Shown here piece after piece: positions 27,308 to 35,884 of a DNA stretch of 64,000 bases. Below the pieces are notes generated by a model. The model was not told the DNA's origin. It saw only the letters and a list, made by a program, of their open reading frames with translations, and did no database searches. Numbering within the stretch: position 1 is the stretch's first letter; the number at the start of each line of letters is the position of its first letter. The DNA is from Paenibacillus sinensis (GTDB taxonomy: Bacteria > Bacillota > Bacilli > Paenibacillales > Paenibacillaceae), in contig NZ_JAHCMB010000051.1 of assembly GCF_019904155.1 (NCBI RefSeq), positions 20,976 through 84,975 of the forward strand. Reading direction: 5' to 3'. The position numbers and the translations under genes are program-made.

Positions 27308-29061
27308 ACTCTCGCCTCCTTGGGCGCTGCTATTTTCCACCCGCTCGTTCGGCTCTGGGTATTCCATAGCTTGGCGTACAGCCCGCAGGTCTGAAGCAAT
27401 TCGTCATGCCGTCCCTGGCTGACCACCCTGCCTTTATCCAGCACGATGATGTTGTCCGAACGAATAACCGTCTTCAGCCGATGGGCAATCATGATGACGG
27501 TACGCCCCTTCACTAACCGGTTGATCGCCCGCTGCATGTCTGCTTCGTTCTCCGGATCAAGCGAAGAGGTTGCCTCATCAAGCAGAACAACCGGCGCATC
27601 CTTCAGAATCGCCCGGGCAATTGAAATCCGCTGCTTCTCGCCGCCGGACAGTGTAGATCCGCCTTCGCCTACCGGCGTGTCGTAGCCGAGCGGCAGCTTC
27701 ATAATAAACTCATGGCAGCATGCCTCCCGCGCGGCCGCCTCGATTTCCTGTTGCGTAGCGCCCTCTCGGCCATAGCGGATATTGTTTCGGATCGTGTCCT
27801 GGAACAGGTAGACATCCTGAAATACCATGGATATTTTTCTCATGAGCTGCTCGGGTTCCACCTTGCCCTGATCCACACCGCCGAACCATATCGTTCCGCT
27901 CTGCGGATCGTAAAAGCGGGTAATCAGTCGCAGCATCGTGCTCTTGCCGCTGCCCGACGGTCCTACAATGGACGTAAGCGTCCCTTCCTTCATGTCCACG
28001 GACACATCATTCAACACGGTGCTCTTGTCGTACCCAAAGGTAACATGCTCAAAGCGAATATGATGGCCCGTTCCGGTCAGCTTCTCTCCGCCCATCACCG
28101 GCTGCTCCAGCAAGCTGACGATGCGTTCGCCCGCCATGGCATCATACTTGAAGGCAGGCAGGCGCATGATGGCAACCGACAGCGGATCGAAGACCCGGGT
28201 TCCAACGAGCAGGAACATTGCGAACAGGGGCACGGTCAAATCGCCGCCTACAATGAGATACACCCCGATTATGGTGATCAGCGACAGACCGGTTTCCAGA
28301 AATGCGATAGCAACCAGAAAGAACGGACCAAGCGCCCCCTCCAGCTTGATGCTTTCCCTCATATAGTGATGGAAGGCCTGCTCCAGCCTTTTGAAATTCG
28401 TACCGCGCAGGTTGTAAGCCTTGATCACCTTCATGCCGAGCAAGTACTCATGCAGCCGGTTGGACTGTGTAATGCGCGCATCCGAATGGCTCTGTCCGAG
28501 CTTGCGCTCCAGCCGGCCGACGCTCCACAGAATGAGAAGCGTAACTGGAAAGCCCGCCAGCATCGCCACCGTCAAGCGCCAGTCGATAAATACTAGCCCC
28601 GCAAACGCCATCAGCGGAATGACGAGGCCGCTGACGAGCTGCGGAAGCACATGCGTCGCCGCATTTTCCGTCTGGGTGAAATCATTCATCATCGTATGTC
28701 CGAGCTCGCCCGCATCCTTTTTCAGCAAGAAGCCCATGGGCAGCTTGCGGATATGCTCGGCAAGCCGGGTACGGCCGTCAGCCGACGCTTCATACGCTCC
28801 GCGGAAGACCGTCCGGTAAGCCTGCCGCTCGGCAGCAAACACAAGCGACAGGAACAGCACCATGCCGCCCCATGCCAGCCACAGCGACTTCATGGGAAGG
28901 CTGCTGTCTCCTTCGGCAAAGCTCGTATAGATCATGCTGACGGCAAGCGTCATGCAGCCGAAGGGGAACAGATTGGCCATGTTGGCAAGTATAGCCCAGA
29001 TAATGGGTTTCAACATTTTCCGGGGATTGCCGGCCGTAATGGCATGCAGCCGCTTAATCAT
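27304..29061 (-). CDS. ABC half-transporter, YbtQ-like (membrane plus ATPase domains)
   Basis: A 585-residue exporter-fold ABC protein with an N-terminal six-helix membrane domain and a C-terminal ATPase (GPSGSGKST, LSGGEKQRISIARA, VVLLDEATSSLD). The pair formed with the upstream gene resembles YbtP/YbtQ (Irp6/Irp7), which have exporter folds but import ferric yersiniabactin. ATG 29061 overlaps the upstream TGA (ATGA) and has GAGAGGAGG before it. A longer frame to 29133 lacks support. By analogy it takes up the metal complex or recycles the ligand; direction cannot be read from sequence. Confidence 0.87.
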   Translation of the reverse strand: MIKRLHAITAGNPRKMLKPIIWAILANMANLFPFGCMTLAVSMIYTSFAEGDSSLPMKSLWLAWGGMVLFLSLVFAAERQAYRTVFRGAYEASADGRTRLAEHIRKLPMGFLLKKDAGELGHTMMNDFTQTENAATHVLPQLVSGLVIPLMAFAGLVFIDWRLTVAMLAGFPVTLLILWSVGRLERKLGQSHSDARITQSNRLHEYLLGMKVIKAYNLRGTNFKRLEQAFHHYMRESIKLEGALGPFFLVAIAFLETGLSLITIIGVYLIVGGDLTVPLFAMFLLVGTRVFDPLSVAIMRLPAFKYDAMAGERIVSLLEQPVMGGEKLTGTGHHIRFEHVTFGYDKSTVLNDVSVDMKEGTLTSIVGPSGSGKSTMLRLITRFYDPQSGTIWFGGVDQGKVEPEQLMRKISMVFQDVYLFQDTIRNNIRYGREGATQQEIEAAAREACCHEFIMKLPLGYDTPVGEGGSTLSGGEKQRISIARAILKDAPVVLLDEATSSLDPENEADMQRAINRLVKGRTVIMIAHRLKTVIRSDNIIVLDKGRVVSQGRHDELLQTCGLYAKLWNTQSRTSGWKIAAPKEARV

Positions 29062-30875
29062 GTCGTATGCGCCTCCTCTCTGTGCCGCGCCTCGCCGATT
29101 TCCCAGCCCGCAGCCATTGTATAGGCATTCCACATATTGAGGTACAGGCCGCCGCGGGCCAGCAGCTCCGGATGTGTCCCGGCGTCATTGATTTCCCCGT
29201 CCTTCAGCACGATAATCCGGTTCGCTTCGGTAATCGTCGTCAATCGGTGCGCTATGATAAGCACGGTCTTCCCGGCAATGAGCTGCTGGAGAGCCATCTG
29301 CATCTGGTATTCATTTTCCGGGTCCGCATAGGCCGTTGCTTCATCCAGCACCAGAATAGGCGCATTTTTCAAAATTGCCCGCGCAACCGACACCCTCTGC
29401 TCCTCGCCGCCAGACAAATAGACACCGCCTTCCCCGATCTGCGTATCGTAGCCTTCCGGCATCTGCACGATGAAGTCATGGCATTGAGCCGCCCGCGCAG
29501 CCGCAAATACCTCTTCCTGCGTTGCCGACGGCCGTCCGGCCAAAATATTGTTGTACAGCGTATCCGCGAACAGAAAAGTGTCCTGAAAGACAAACGACAG
29601 GGTATCCATCAGCTTCTCGGTTGAAATAAAGCGCACATCCACTCCACCGATTGAGATGCCGCCCTGCTGCACATCCCAGAAACGCGGGATCAGCTGGGCC
29701 ACCGTTGACTTGCCGGAGCCGGACGGGCCAACAAGCGCGGTTATTTCCCCCTGTCGCGCCGTAAAGCTAAGTCCCTTCAGCACATTTCTGCCATTCATCC
29801 CTTCGTATGAGAAGGTTACATCCCGAAATTCCACATCATAGGAGGATGGTGTTAGTGGAGTGTGCGGCTCGGCTATGGGCTCTTCCGCAAAAATGCCGTC
29901 AATGCGTCTGACCCCCTCGATAATAACGTTCATCGTGGACGCCATATTATTCAGCTTGAAGACCGGAGCGGAGATGCCCGGCGCCATAACAAGAAACAGC
30001 ATCAGCGTGGCCGCAAAGGCAACACTGTCCGGCTGCCCCTCAATGAGGAACAGACCAACCGGCAGAATGAAGGTAGCCAGCGACAGTACGATCACCTTGA
30101 ACGACACGTAGCCATTTTGAAACTGGTCGGTGTATTGAAGGCTGAAATCCCGGTAGCGGATAATATCCTCATGGAATTTCCGGAATGAGCGGACCGTCTG
30201 CCCGAAAATCTTGATGGACGGCATCCCCTTCACATACTGGATCGAGGACGCATTGATATTTTCCAGCGAGTCAAAATACTCCTTCAGCCCTTTCTTCGCC
30301 TTCTCTCCCGACATCATGGAGTATTGCGCTGCAAAGCCGACAACCATCGGAATGGTGCAAGCCAGGGCGAACCATACGTTCAGGGAGAACATAATGATAA
30401 CAATCGCCACGATCATCACGGCGGTGCTGATCAGATCGGGCAGCTGATGGGCGATGAACAGCTCGATTTTCTCGACGTCCTGCTCGACATTCTTCTTCAC
30501 TTTCCCGCTCGCGTTCTTGCTGAAATAGCCGAGAGGCAGCCGGCCGATATGCTCGGACAGCTTCACCCGGATGCTGTACAAAATGCGGAAAGCGGCGATG
30601 TGCGACAGCATTCCTCCGACATACATGAAGAAGTAGCCGAGCAGCATGCCGATTCCTCCCCAAATTACCCAGCGTATCATAAACGGTCCATCCACTTTCG
30701 AAATATCCGCCGCATGGCGAAGCAGCTCGCTCATCACCATGTACACGGAAGCGTAGGGCACCAGCATCATCATGACACTGACCGCCGACAAGATGCCGGA
30801 CCAGAGCAGAAGTGATTTTTTCTCACCGGCCAATTCCAGCAATCTGGGTATCCCTTGCTTGGTTCGATTGTTCAA
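29058..30875 (-). CDS. ABC half-transporter, YbtP-like (membrane plus ATPase domains)
   Basis: A 605-residue half-transporter, partner of the following gene. The membrane domain occupies roughly residues 20-310, and the ATPase has GPSGSGKST, the signature LSGGEEQRVSVARA and LVLDEATAYADPENE, a Walker B region common in metallophore-linked half-transporters. Catalytic Glu is present. The start is TTG at 30875 with AAAGGGGGAA nine bases upstream, which makes its coding region overlap the ECF ATPase gene by 53 bases. Function inferred as in the partner: transport of the metallophore or its metal complex. Confidence 0.86.
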   Translation of the reverse strand: MNNRTKQGIPRLLELAGEKKSLLLWSGILSAVSVMMMLVPYASVYMVMSELLRHAADISKVDGPFMIRWVIWGGIGMLLGYFFMYVGGMLSHIAAFRILYSIRVKLSEHIGRLPLGYFSKNASGKVKKNVEQDVEKIELFIAHQLPDLISTAVMIVAIVIIMFSLNVWFALACTIPMVVGFAAQYSMMSGEKAKKGLKEYFDSLENINASSIQYVKGMPSIKIFGQTVRSFRKFHEDIIRYRDFSLQYTDQFQNGYVSFKVIVLSLATFILPVGLFLIEGQPDSVAFAATLMLFLVMAPGISAPVFKLNNMASTMNVIIEGVRRIDGIFAEEPIAEPHTPLTPSSYDVEFRDVTFSYEGMNGRNVLKGLSFTARQGEITALVGPSGSGKSTVAQLIPRFWDVQQGGISIGGVDVRFISTEKLMDTLSFVFQDTFLFADTLYNNILAGRPSATQEEVFAAARAAQCHDFIVQMPEGYDTQIGEGGVYLSGGEEQRVSVARAILKNAPILVLDEATAYADPENEYQMQMALQQLIAGKTVLIIAHRLTTITEANRIIVLKDGEINDAGTHPELLARGGLYLNMWNAYTMAAGWEIGEARHREEAHTT

Positions 30876-32304
30876 TGCGGTCTTCCCCCTTTCGCGTCAA
30901 TTCAACTACATGGTCACAGGCAAGCCGGGTCAATATCGGATCATGCGTGATCAGGATGACCGTCTTGCCCGCCCATGCCAGCTTCCTGACCCACTCGACC
31001 ACATGAAGAACGCCTTCTCCGTCAAGTCCGCTGGTCGGCTCATCCAGGATGATAAGCTCCGCGTCCGAGCAATAGGCCGCCGCCATCGTCACCCGTTGTT
31101 TCTCGCCGCCGGACAGAGAGGCCGGATGCCGGCCTTGCAGCGCACTCAGGCCGAAAGCCTCCATTGCTTCGAAGGCTTTGCGGCGCAGCGTCTCATCAAT
31201 ATGGCGGCCCAGCACCAGCTCATTGCCTACGCTGTCGGCATATAGCTGGTAATCGGCATCCTGCATGACCAGGTAGCTCATGGCGCGCCTTTGGCTGGCC
31301 GATAATACGGCGCCGTCCTGAACAATCTTTCCGCTCCGCTGACGCAGCAGGCCGCTCAAAATTTTGCCAAGTGTTGTTTTCCCCGCCCCGTTCTCGCCCG
31401 TCAACGCGGTTACAGTCCCTTTGGGAAGTGCCAGATCAACACCGGTCAGCCCTTCGGCGCTGCGTTTGTGCCTATAGCCAAGTCCATGCCCTGCAAAGAC
31501 AGGCGACAGAGGGTCGGCCTGCTCCGTTCGGCCGGTGATGTAGTCCTTCACCATATCGGGGTGGCGCAAGCCATACGGTCTCACCTCGGCATAAGACAGC
31601 GCCGCGAACTGCTCCTTCGACCATTGCCGTGAAATCCTTCCCTGCTCCATACAGACGAAGCTGTCGGCGATCGGAAGTAGAGCATGCAAGCGATGCTCGC
31701 TGATGACGAGCGTAGTCCCCTCCCGCTTGAGCCTGCCAAGGATCTCGACGATAGACTTCGTCGCCTGCTCATCCAGATTGGCCGTCGGCTCATCCAGGAT
31801 AAGCAGCGGAGGCGCCAGTATGGAAGCTGCGGCGATCGCAACCCGCTGCTTCTGACCGCTGGAGAGGCGGGCCAGCTTACGATCCAGCAAATGCGCAATG
31901 CCCAGCATTTCCGCTTGCCGCTCAATGCGCTCCAGAATGAATTCTGCCGGAAGCCCGAGATTTTCCGCGGAAAAGGCGAGTTCATCCCGGACATTATCCA
32001 TAAAGAACTGGCTGCGCGGGTCCTGGAACACAACGCCCAGCTTACGCGTCCGCTCCTCGGGCGGCAGCTCCGCCGGGTTCTTCCCGTCCACGAGCACCTC
32101 CCCCATGATCTTTCCCGGATAGCAATTGGGCGCAAGACCGTTGATCAGCCTGAGGATCGTGCTCTTGCCGCAGCCCGAGCGGCCGCATAGCACGACGCAC
32201 TGCCCCGGCGGAACCTTCAGGGAAATATTCCGCACGCCCGGCTCCGCCTGAGCCTCATCTCCATCATGGCCGTATCGAAACGTCACATCGTTCAGAGCAA
32301 TCAT
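30823..32304 (-). CDS. ECF transporter ATPase, fused EcfA-EcfA'
   Basis: A 493-residue protein with two ABC ATPase domains in tandem. The first has GRSGCGKST and LSSGQKQRVAIA with LLILDEPTANLD. The second, after about residue 270, has GENGAGKTT and LSGGEKQRVTMA with LIILDEPTSGLD. Both domains look catalytically complete. Start ATG 32304 overlaps the EcfT stop (ATGA). Earlier in-frame codons back to 32502 are inside ecfT and rejected. It should power the EcfT/S-component transporter encoded just upstream, forming a complete ECF importer inside a metallophore operon. This arrangement recalls the equibactin-type loci of streptococci and clostridia. Confidence 0.9.
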   Translation of the reverse strand: MIALNDVTFRYGHDGDEAQAEPGVRNISLKVPPGQCVVLCGRSGCGKSTILRLINGLAPNCYPGKIMGEVLVDGKNPAELPPEERTRKLGVVFQDPRSQFFMDNVRDELAFSAENLGLPAEFILERIERQAEMLGIAHLLDRKLARLSSGQKQRVAIAAASILAPPLLILDEPTANLDEQATKSIVEILGRLKREGTTLVISEHRLHALLPIADSFVCMEQGRISRQWSKEQFAALSYAEVRPYGLRHPDMVKDYITGRTEQADPLSPVFAGHGLGYRHKRSAEGLTGVDLALPKGTVTALTGENGAGKTTLGKILSGLLRQRSGKIVQDGAVLSASQRRAMSYLVMQDADYQLYADSVGNELVLGRHIDETLRRKAFEAMEAFGLSALQGRHPASLSGGEKQRVTMAAAYCSDAELIILDEPTSGLDGEGVLHVVEWVRKLAWAGKTVILITHDPILTRLACDHVVELTRKGEDRIEQSNQARDTQIAGIGR

Positions 32305-32978
32305 AGAACACTCCCCCCTCCCGTAACTGTCATCACGCCGAGCAGAGCGTAAACCGCAACAGCCGCAGCATCCATTCCACGCAGCTTGGCCAGATGAATG
32401 GTCGAACGATGGTTCCGGCTTTCGATCCCCCGCAATTCGGCAGAGGAAGCAAGCTCGGAAGACAGCTTCAGACATCTCACCATCAATGGCACGAAATAGC
32501 ACTCATAGATAACTGCCGGCCGCCTCAGAACGCTGTGCCAGCGCGGAAAAATGCCCCTCGCTCTGATTCCGTCTCGAATGGATAATATTTCCATAAGCAG
32601 CACCGGGAAGAAGCGGATCAGGATACACAGCATTACCGTAATAGGCTTGGGCAGCCTGGCCCGTTCAAATGCATACATAATGCGGCTGGGAGACGTCTGT
32701 ACCAGCACCGCGCCGATCATGGCAACCGGCATCATTCTGGAGAAGGTATAGAGAATGAGTCCGAAGCCAGCGGAATGTCCCGCCAGCACTTCGGTCAAAG
32801 CCAGTATTGCGATGTATGCCAGGACAAAATAGAACGCCTTCCGCAGCATGCCGTGACAGATCAGATACAACGCGCTGAGTCCGACCAAAGCATGCAGCTG
32901 CCAGGAATCGGTTGCCAAAATCAGAAGGACTGTGGCAACAATCAACACGACGACATGCGTTCGCGGATCGAGCTGCAT
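32301..32978 (-). CDS. ECF transporter transmembrane component (EcfT/CbiQ-like)
   Basis: A 225-residue membrane protein with about five or six hydrophobic segments and the cytoplasmic Arg-containing signatures of the T component: GIRARGIF near residue 140 and SAELRGIES near 184, which couple to the two ATPase domains. ATG 32978 overlaps the stop of the S-component gene and its own stop overlaps the ATPase start, so the three ECF genes are translationally coupled. Confidence 0.85.
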   Translation of the reverse strand: MQLDPRTHVVVLIVATVLLILATDSWQLHALVGLSALYLICHGMLRKAFYFVLAYIAILALTEVLAGHSAGFGLILYTFSRMMPVAMIGAVLVQTSPSRIMYAFERARLPKPITVMLCILIRFFPVLLMEILSIRDGIRARGIFPRWHSVLRRPAVIYECYFVPLMVRCLKLSSELASSAELRGIESRNHRSTIHLAKLRGMDAAAVAVYALLGVMTVTGGGSVL

Positions 32979-33595
32979 CAGACCAGTCTCGCTTTTTTAA
33001 CATGCTTGCGGAGCATCAGGCGGCCAAGCAGGCAACCTCCCACAGCCCCGGCAAGCGTAATGGAGCACATAATCAGAACCATGCTCGGCGTCTCGTAATA
33101 ATAGAGCATGTCTGCCAGCGCCTCCGGTGAATAGCTCTTCTCAAGCCCGCTGACATATTGATCTCTAAAGAATATCAGCGGCACAACGCCGCACATCGAA
33201 TAGCCGACATAGAACAGACTATAGCCTGCTGCATTGCGCACCGGCCGCCTGTAGCTGTCCCCTCCCCACATGACCAGTTCGCATAGCAGGCCGACCACTG
33301 CAAATACAAGCAAATAGTAGACAAGTCCGAACGCTACAAAGAAAAGGCCGGTTAACAATGAGCTGAAAAATAAAACGCCCCGTTTGCCGATTTTGTTCGC
33401 CATCACCATATAGACCGGGCCATTGATCAGCGCTACGATTCCAGCTCCCATCAAGTAGTTCAACGGATAGGCAAACATTCCGTTAATCGTCATCACAATC
33501 AGCATCACAACATTAAAAATCGCCAGAGTAATGAAATCCCTCATTTTCCACCTGTTGCCTTCAATTGCTCCCTTAACTCCCAGACTTGTCTGCAT
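32978..33595 (-). CDS. MptD/Trep_Strep-type ECF substrate-specific component
   Basis: A 205-residue, very hydrophobic protein with about six membrane segments (VVMLIVMTINGMFAYPLNYL, LLTGLFFVAFGLVYYLLVFA). It resembles the MptD family of predicted ECF S components, which often sit beside EcfT and EcfA genes as here. It is the first gene of the 30-kb minus-strand operon. Start ATG 33595 is preceded by GGGGGAG, and a perfect Zur box lies about 50 bases upstream. The ligand is probably the metal-metallophore complex or the free metal; this is inferred from location only. Confidence 0.78.
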   Translation of the reverse strand: MQTSLGVKGAIEGNRWKMRDFITLAIFNVVMLIVMTINGMFAYPLNYLMGAGIVALINGPVYMVMANKIGKRGVLFFSSLLTGLFFVAFGLVYYLLVFAVVGLLCELVMWGGDSYRRPVRNAAGYSLFYVGYSMCGVVPLIFFRDQYVSGLEKSYSPEALADMLYYYETPSMVLIMCSITLAGAVGGCLLGRLMLRKHVKKARLV

Positions 33596-33643
33596 AATTA
33601 CTCCCCCTTTTTTGGTTGTACAGAACGTAAAAAGCCTTTATAA

Positions 33644-33658
33644 TCGTAATTATTACGA
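33644..33658. promoter_or_regulatory. Zur box heading the metallophore operon
   Basis: TCGTAATTATTACGA is an exact match to the 7-1-7 Zur consensus of B. subtilis (TCGTAAT-n-ATTACGA). The symmetry extends three more bases on each side (33641-33661, perfect around the central T). It lies 49 bases before the S-component start. On the minus strand a weak promoter pair (CACATA at 33660-33665, TATAAA at 33637-33642, spacing 17) would place the box exactly in the spacer, a typical repression position. Confidence 0.8.
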
Positions 33659-33671
33659 TTATGTGTATTCG

Positions 33672-33700
33672 TTGATAACTTACATCTCTTCCAGTATTAT
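33672..33700 (+). promoter_or_regulatory. Sigma-A promoter of the araC-type regulator gene
   Basis: TTGATA (33672-33677), 17-base spacer, TATTAT (33695-33700). The transcript would start near 33707, just ahead of the Fur-like box, leaving a leader of about 147 bases before the ATG at 33854. Confidence 0.6.
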
Positions 33701-33709
33701 TATATTTGA

Positions 33710-33730
33710 TGATTATGATTATCATTATCA
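33710..33730. promoter_or_regulatory. Fur box downstream of the regulator promoter
   Basis: Two overlapping 7-1-7 Fur motifs offset by six bases (33710-33724 and 33716-33730). Each differs at one position from TGATAAT-n-ATTATCA, and the 19-base core at 33711-33729 matches the classical Fur box at 17 of 19 positions. It covers the predicted start of the araC transcript and lies upstream of the Zur-controlled minus-strand promoter. Confidence 0.75.
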
Positions 33731-33853
33731 ACAATGACTTTTCTGCTTTTTACTTTAATTTCTAGCCGTATGCCCGGTCAATACAATCGCCCGACTTTCG
33801 TCCTTTCCCGTTATGCTTTCGTCCGATCTTGTTAAAGAAGGTGATTGAACACA

Positions 33854-34858
33854 ATGAGTGATATAATCGACGAGGTATTTATGCCCTGCCTGGCGGAGAC
33901 CGGCTTCTATCTGGATACAACCTGTGAGCTATGCTGCAAGGAAGGGCTTTGTTACTCGCTGGACCCGGACAAGGGAAGCGGCTATTTTTGGGCTTATTGC
34001 CATCACAGACTGTTCTCTGTGTTTGTGCAGGATTTTGTCTTCCATGAAGATCTTTATTTGCAGTACCGGCAGCCGGAGTATATCTGCATCAGCTGCTATG
34101 ACTCGGTATGCGGCGAAGAACTGGAGCCGGTTGGCAGCCAGCTGACATGCAATTACGTGAAAGGGCATGCCAGCGGCAGCAAGCTCTATAAGGCCGTCTA
34201 TCGCAAAAACGTCCCTATTCGCTCAGTCGGAATTGTCATCATTCCCGATTACTATGAAAACTACATAAACACGAAATATCCGGGAGAATACAGAGATTTG
34301 CGTACGGCTTTCAGCAGTGTGAACGGGCTGACGGATTTCCCTGAGCTCATGCTCCTTTTTCGCCAGATTCGAAACTACCGCGGCTCGGGGATATCGGCCA
34401 AATTGTATTATGAAGGGAAGGTTGCGGAGGCACTGGCGCTCGTAGTCGAGCGGACGATACAGAATAACCCGTTGAATGCACTGTCCAGTCTGTCCGTGCA
34501 GGATATCAATAATTTGTCAGAGGTTATGTCCTACATCAATGGGCATTTTGCGTCGGATATTCAATTAAGCCAGCTGGCGAGGATCGCCTGTATGGGGAAG
34601 ACCAAGCTTAAAGCGACGTTCAAGCAGGCCAATCATTGTACAATAACCGAGTTTATTCAAAAGACAAGAATGAATCATGCCGGTCATTTGTTGACCAGCA
34701 CAGATCTGAAAATCAGTCAAATCTCCCAAATGGTTGGCTACAAAAATACTAGCCGGTTTTGTGAACTTTTTCGCAAAAGCACCGATCTTACTCCGATGGA
34801 TTACCGCAAAAGAACCCGGACTGCTGCACTAATGAACATATCTGGAGGGATTCAATGA
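33854..34858 (+). CDS. AraC family regulator of the metallophore locus (YbtA/PchR-like role)
   Basis: A 334-residue regulator. The C-terminal domain (about 225-330) has the two helix-turn-helix motifs of AraC proteins (IQLSQLARIACMGKTKLKAT and LKISQISQMVGYKNTSRFCE). The N-terminal sensor is unusual: ten Cys in the first 99 residues, with CxxCC (24-28), Cys33, CHH (49-51), CxxC (78-81), Cys86 and Cys99. I chose ATG 33854 (GAAGGTGA ten bases upstream) over an in-frame TTG at 33845, which is too close to that site. YbtA and PchR are AraC activators of the related yersiniabactin and pyochelin genes, so the same role is likely here. Transcribed away from the operon, with the thioesterase gene coupled downstream. 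Confidence 0.88.
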   Translation: MSDIIDEVFMPCLAETGFYLDTTCELCCKEGLCYSLDPDKGSGYFWAYCHHRLFSVFVQDFVFHEDLYLQYRQPEYICISCYDSVCGEELEPVGSQLTCNYVKGHASGSKLYKAVYRKNVPIRSVGIVIIPDYYENYINTKYPGEYRDLRTAFSSVNGLTDFPELMLLFRQIRNYRGSGISAKLYYEGKVAEALALVVERTIQNNPLNALSSLSVQDINNLSEVMSYINGHFASDIQLSQLARIACMGKTKLKATFKQANHCTITEFIQKTRMNHAGHLLTSTDLKISQISQMVGYKNTSRFCELFRKSTDLTPMDYRKRTRTAALMNISGGIQ

Positions 34859-35625
34859 TGACTTTCGCCAACAAAACCGCTTCACCCTGGCTCTTGTCCG
34901 AGCCGAGCCATCGGGACGTCCTGCGTATATTTTGCTTGCCCTATGCGGGCGGGGGCGCCTCGATGTACCGGGGCTGGGAGCAGAGCTTGCCTGCCGGAAC
35001 AGGCTGGTATCCCATTCAGCTGCCAGGAAGGGAGAATCGGATGGCAGAGCCGTCCAGAACGGATATGAGCGCATTGGTTGAAGACATTGCCACGGCAATT
35101 GCACCTTATTTGCAGCCCCCTTTTATTCTGCTTGGGCACAGCCTGGGCGCCCGGGTTGCCTTCGAGCTTGCCCGGCAGCTCCGGCGAAGCTCGAAGCCCC
35201 AGCCTTGCAGGCTTGTCGTCTCCGGCAGCCGTGCTCCGCACATCCCCGAGCCGAGGCCTCTCCACAAGCTGCCGGATGAAGCCTTTGTGCAGGAGCTGCG
35301 CCGCTTCTCCGGTACGCCGGAGGCAATTCTCCAGAACAAGGAGCTTATGGACCTGTTTCTCCCAATATTACGCGCTGACTTCACGCTGGATGAGACATAT
35401 GTATATTCCGAAGAAAATGAGCTGGGCTGCGCGATTTCAGCTTTTGCCGGTACAAGTGATCCGGAGGCAAACCGGGAAGAAATGAAGGCGTGGAGCGGTT
35501 GTACCAACGGAGCGTTTACCCTTGAAATGATTGAAGGCGGCCATTTTTTTGTCAAGACGAATACAGCTCCCCTGTTGAACTCGCTTGCCTCAATCGTTAG
35601 GGAGCATATGGAACGGAGAGCATAA
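34855..35625 (+). CDS. Type II thioesterase (YbtT/GrsT-like)
   Basis: A 256-residue alpha/beta hydrolase with the family features LPYAGGGASMYRGW (29-42), nucleophile motif GHSLG (Ser96) and a late His in IEGGHFF. Such enzymes clear mis-primed or stalled carrier domains in NRPS systems; YbtT does so for yersiniabactin. ATG 34855 overlaps the regulator's TGA (ATGATG), so both are co-translated. Note that this editing enzyme keeps Ser while the terminal thioesterase of the NRPS has Cys. Confidence 0.92.
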   Translation: MMTFANKTASPWLLSEPSHRDVLRIFCLPYAGGGASMYRGWEQSLPAGTGWYPIQLPGRENRMAEPSRTDMSALVEDIATAIAPYLQPPFILLGHSLGARVAFELARQLRRSSKPQPCRLVVSGSRAPHIPEPRPLHKLPDEAFVQELRRFSGTPEAILQNKELMDLFLPILRADFTLDETYVYSEENELGCAISAFAGTSDPEANREEMKAWSGCTNGAFTLEMIEGGHFFVKTNTAPLLNSLASIVREHMERRA

Positions 35626-35683
35626 CTTTGCCGGTGAACGGCAGTCCACAACCGGTGTGAAATCGAGCAGGAGGCACAGCAAA

Positions 35684-35884
35684 ATGCCCATACAGCCGGT
35701 CAGGCGACCGCCGCATAGGCGCATTGAGTCATATCTTATTTCAGCGTTACCGCGAGATAAGCGAGCAGGGGAGGCTCATCTTCAGCACATAGCATGGAAT
35801 ACCCAAAGTGCTCCACTAATCGTACCTCCTGCAAAAAAATACGTGTTCCTCGCGTCTTGGGCATTTATGCGGCAAGATCACTAA
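35684..35884 (+). CDS. Small ORF of unknown status after the thioesterase gene
   Basis: A 66-codon frame starting ATG 35684 with a perfect AGGAGG nine bases upstream, 58 bases after the thioesterase stop. It ends inside the hairpin element at 35835-35898. The segment SYLISALPRDKRAGEAH loosely recalls the N-terminal LP..KR region of Sfp-type phosphopantetheinyl transferases, a function this locus needs but lacks. The likeness is weak and the frame is far too short, so it may be a decayed gene start or chance. The remainder of the 35626-35961 gap shows no other gene. Confidence 0.25.
   Translation: MPIQPVRRPPHRRIESYLISALPRDKRAGEAHLQHIAWNTQSAPLIVPPAKKYVFLASWAFMRQDH

Noticed and set aside
34829..35651. 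Minus-strand ORFs opposite the thioesterase gene
   Set aside because: Shadows of the thioesterase frame, which has all family motifs and is coupled to the regulator.
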